Part shown: piece after piece, positions 61,572 through 64,000 of the stretch
How the letters are laid out: each line of letters starts with the position of its first letter
Numbering within the stretch: the first letter of the stretch is position 1
Assembly (NCBI RefSeq): GCF_902506655.1
Contig: NZ_LR734808.1
Span: 1,302,001-1,366,000, forward strand
Direction of reading: 5' to 3'
Source of the DNA: Marinoscillum sp. 108
GTDB taxonomy: Bacteria; Bacteroidota; Bacteroidia; Cytophagales; Cyclobacteriaceae
Length of the DNA stretch: 64,000 nucleotides
Made by a program: the position numbers and the translations under genes
The notes under the pieces: model-generated
The model's database searches: none
The model's input: the letters and a program-made list of their open reading frames with translations, nothing else
Told to the model about the DNA's origin: nothing

Positions 61572-62110
61572 TAATCAAAAAAGTCGGTTGTGGTATATCG
61601 TGCTTTTATTAAACTATCTAATTTCTTCTTACACTTATATTTTTTGGTCTTGGCTGTGTCCGTGTTAGCAAAATTCAATTTTTCCGCTATGTCGGTCATA
61701 TTCAGACCATCAAAGTAATAGTATGTCAATATTCTCTTGCAGGTATCGCCAAGTTCACTGATACATTGCATGACTATCTTGTATCGCTCATTCTGGTCAT
61801 GCCCCTGAAACTCTTCGCTATCCACCTCTTCATTGGATAACCTGCTCTTCCTGTCTAATTCCTTTCTCCACTGGTTCAGGCAAATGCTATAGAGAAAGGT
61901 GCTAATCTTTGAGGTCAACACCAGCTTCCCACTTATTGCCTTTTGCCAAAATGCCAAAAGCGCTTCCTGATACACATCCTTAGCTTCTTCTTCTGTACCG
62001 TTGTTCTTCAGGACAAGATTGGTCATCATCCTGTAGTACTTCTTGTACAGATAGTCAAGGGCTGTCTCGTCTCCTTTTGCAATTTTCTCAAGAATCTCAC
62101 TATCCTTCAT
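61571..62110 (-). CDS. ECF-type RNA polymerase sigma factor
   Basis: 179 residues. Region 2 (DETALDYLYKKYYRMMTNLV, AKDVYQEALLAFWQK) and region 4 (LGDTCKRILTYYYFDGLNMTDIAEKLNF with the HTH) are complete. It is an extracytoplasmic-function factor, likely controlled by the coupled membrane protein. A tactttat box upstream (about 62150-62160) could be its promoter. Confidence 0.93.
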   Translation of the reverse strand: MKDSEILEKIAKGDETALDYLYKKYYRMMTNLVLKNNGTEEEAKDVYQEALLAFWQKAISGKLVLTSKISTFLYSICLNQWRKELDRKSRLSNEEVDSEEFQGHDQNERYKIVMQCISELGDTCKRILTYYYFDGLNMTDIAEKLNFANTDTAKTKKYKCKKKLDSLIKARYTTTDFFD

Positions 62111-62209
62111 AGCAGCAGGAGCTCGCGCTCTGTCATTAAATACCTCTTTTCCTGATAAAGTAACCGCATTGTCGATGAATTGGTCATTTCTGACTGTAAA
62201 ATTAGTGAT

Positions 62210-62875
62210 TTACCCCACCAACCCTATCAAAAGATCTTCGCCAATTGCAAAAACCTGATCTCCGGCGCGGGCGCGAATCGGGTGGTTTCCGGTAAATTCT
62301 CCAAAAGCCGGAAGCAAGGCATGGTCTTGCCCAAAGTAAAAACATGGTAACGTAACCCCTTGCCTGGCCAGGCCACTGAGCCTGATGGATGGGTGGATAT
62401 GACCTGATATATTGTAGGCCTTTGACCGGCGTGTTTCATGGGTGAATTCGAAGGGACCGTGCATGTATTCTTCGCATAACCGCACCCTCGTGTGACCATA
62501 CTGAGAAGGATCCAAAATATCATGATTCCCCAAAATCAGGATCTGTTCTATGTCGGAATGAAAATTGGACCAGTGCATAAAATCCTGCCACTCATCGTTT
62601 TGGTCACTATGAAAAAGGTCCCCAAGAAATAGAATGCGCTCTGGGCGATATATTTCAATCAGGGAATTGACCCGCTGAAGGTCTGAGATATGAATCTGTG
62701 AAGGCACAGGAATCCCGTGTTTTCTGAAATGACCGGCTTTACCCAAATGCAGATCGGACACCACAAGCGCCGAGTGATCCTCCCAGAAAATGGAACGATC
62801 ACAACTCAACACCAAAGACTGCCCTTTGAGATGAAACTGATGTTCAGAACCTTTTATCTCCAGATCACTCCGCAT
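62210..62875 (-). CDS. pdeM: Ligase-associated DNA damage response endonuclease PdeM
   Basis: 221 residues from the ATG at 62875, inside a longer ORF that would overlap DUF2147 more. Metallophosphoesterase motifs: VVSDLHLGKAGHFR, LGDLFHSD, LGNHDIL and SGHIHPSI. PdeM works with an Lhr-like helicase, an exonuclease and an ATP-dependent ligase in the bacterial ligase-associated repair system. The helicase gene lies 455 bp upstream, with DUF2147 between. Confidence 0.9.
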   Translation of the reverse strand: MRSDLEIKGSEHQFHLKGQSLVLSCDRSIFWEDHSALVVSDLHLGKAGHFRKHGIPVPSQIHISDLQRVNSLIEIYRPERILFLGDLFHSDQNDEWQDFMHWSNFHSDIEQILILGNHDILDPSQYGHTRVRLCEEYMHGPFEFTHETRRSKAYNISGHIHPSIRLSGLARQGVTLPCFYFGQDHALLPAFGEFTGNHPIRARAGDQVFAIGEDLLIGLVG

Positions 62876-63296
62876 AAGGGAGCCATGTCTGGGTTCGGTA
62901 TAAAAACATGACGTATCCACGCACTTTTAGGGTTCCATCCTCACTCAGCCAAATTTTGCAGTCATACACATTGCCACTCTCCGGGTCCAGAATCTCTCCA
63001 CCACCATACTCCTCATCATCCTGATCGTAACTCAATCCAGAGATGATTTCCATTCCGATAATTTTCTGGTTTTTGCGCTTCCCGGGGCACACCTTACACA
63101 CAGGATCCTGCTCCTCATCCGGGGATCTAAACAAGCGCACAATGGTACCGAAAATCTGACCATCGCGTTCTTCTATTTGTACGATTGATCGGGGCTTACC
63201 AGTCTCATCATCAATGGTCTTCCATAGTCCAGTAACTGACTGGGCCTGTACTGATATCAGGCTAAAAAAAAGAGGGAGAATGAAAATTTGTCTCAT
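62865..63296 (-). CDS. DUF2147 secreted protein
   Basis: 143 residues from the ATG at 63296, giving a good signal peptide (MRQIFILPLFFSLISVQAQ). DUF2147 core: VTGLWKTIDDETGKPRSIVQI, DPVCKVCPGKRKNQKIIGMEII, LKVRGYVMFLYRTQTW. Extracytoplasmic, lipocalin-like fold; role unknown. Inserted between two members of the ligase-associated repair cluster and overlapping pdeM by 11 bp. Confidence 0.88.
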   Translation of the reverse strand: MRQIFILPLFFSLISVQAQSVTGLWKTIDDETGKPRSIVQIEERDGQIFGTIVRLFRSPDEEQDPVCKVCPGKRKNQKIIGMEIISGLSYDQDDEEYGGGEILDPESGNVYDCKIWLSEDGTLKVRGYVMFLYRTQTWLPYAE

Positions 63297-63329
63297 ATTC
63301 AGGATTTTCCGCAAAGTAATGAAAATACC

Positions 63330-64000
63330 CTATTTGGCTGCCGCACGTTCCAGCTGTATTTGCATTTTCCGGATGCGATCGGCTAGCTGCTCAGAGGTGA
63401 GTTTTTGCCTTCGAAACATATCCACCAATATAGGAAATGCAAACGGGGTAGGTTTAATGGTCTCTTTCAAGATGATGGTTTGTTGGTTAATTCGCCTGAC
63501 AGCTTCAAAAAGCCGTGAATGCTCCAGCTGCAAGGTCATCACCTCTTCCATAGACTGACGAACCAGCAAATTTCCCTGATCATATTCTTCAAATACTTTG
63601 AACAAAATACCTGAAGAGGCCTGCAAATGCCGCGATTTAATGTTTTTACCGGGGTACCCCTGAAAGATCAGGCCTGCAATCGTGGCCACATCACGAAATT
63701 TTCGCTGGGCCATCTCTGTCATGTTGATGGACTCATAGATATCCGGTATGAGGTTTTCTTCTGAAAAGAGGTCCAGTTCAAGTGCTTCCTCTATGGGTAC
63801 TTCCTGATCAGAAAGCATTTCAAACCCATAATCATTCATGGAAATGGAAAATGAAATGGGTCTAATCCTGCTGATGCGCATGGCAATGACACCAGCAAGC
63901 ACCTCGTGAACAAACATTCCCTCAAATGGGAAAATAAAAATGTGATGACCAAATCGCGTTTTAGTTTTCTCTATCAGGAGCTGTTTGGAAGAGGGGATCA
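63330..64000 (-). CDS. Ligase-associated DNA damage response DEXH-box helicase, C-terminal part
   Basis: The frame is open to the window edge, so only the last ~220 residues are visible. The region FGHHIFIFPFEGMFVHEVLAG, then DIYESINMTEMAQRKFRDVA and PTPFAFPILVDMFRRQKLTSEQLADRIRKM, is the C-terminus of the Lhr-like helicases that work with PdeM. The ATPase motifs lie outside the window. Confidence 0.85.
   Translation of the reverse strand, partial: IPSSKQLLIEKTKTRFGHHIFIFPFEGMFVHEVLAGVIAMRISRIRPISFSISMNDYGFEMLSDQEVPIEEALELDLFSEENLIPDIYESINMTEMAQRKFRDVATIAGLIFQGYPGKNIKSRHLQASSGILFKVFEEYDQGNLLVRQSMEEVMTLQLEHSRLFEAVRRINQQTIILKETIKPTPFAFPILVDMFRRQKLTSEQLADRIRKMQIQLERAAAK

Overview
The window is chromosomal DNA from a Bacteroidota bacterium, most likely a marine or free-living Cytophagales relative. 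The evidence is a gldC gliding gene, a C-terminal type IX secretion (Por) sorting domain, a SusC/SusD nutrient-uptake operon, DUF1501/DUF1800 and DUF3098 proteins, a two-component propeller sensor, and several Bacteroidota-type -7 boxes (TAnnTTTG). The species is not identifiable by eye. I saw no rRNA, tRNA or CRISPR array.

Layout. 1-8628: cut-off histidine kinase, S4 RNA-binding protein, a very large propeller-chemoreceptor fusion, a thioredoxin-fold lipoprotein, a YfiT/DinB enzyme, a membrane protein and an AlkD-type glycosylase. About 8640-16664: an AT-rich accessory island with all genes on the minus strand. Its left part is a row of gene units (lipoprotein; transglutaminase; PH-like membrane protein; AAA ATPase plus DUF4435 pair resembling the PARIS anti-phage system). 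These are separated by imperfect palindromes that look like integron attC sites, and two of them contain the preceding gene's stop codon. Its right part is an AbiEi/AbiEii toxin-antitoxin pair between two 277-bp direct copies of the 3' end (with terminator) of the neighbouring sus-operon gene. 16741-24408: a four-gene SusC/SusD uptake operon and two AraC-type regulators that share TTGTAAA motifs upstream.

24485-36388: era, an ethylene-receptor-like histidine kinase, der, an FRG-domain protein, two VOC enzymes, a DEAD-box helicase, a DnaQ-type exonuclease coupled to a cNMP/CBS/DUF294 protein, an SDR enzyme bracketed by degenerate intergenic repeats, and an orphan Imm63-like immunity protein. 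36451-42751: biotin genes bioA, bioD and bioF with menB on the opposite strand between them, an LpxR-like deacylase, a quinone oxidoreductase and an ArsC-like protein. 42816-54947: secreted and outer-membrane proteins (Asp-box propeller protein, DUF1501/DUF1800 pair, YCII lipoprotein, fasciclin lipoprotein, voltage-gated-type K+ channel, TonB receptor).

55113-64000: a tightly packed minus-strand core operon ftsX-DUF3098-uppP-truB-ribF-M48-M48-gldC, then an ECF sigma factor with its probable anti-sigma partner, then pdeM, a DUF2147 protein and the cut-off end of a ligase-associated DEXH helicase. Most core operons use stop/start overlaps (ATGA, TAATG), which supports translational coupling and the chosen starts.
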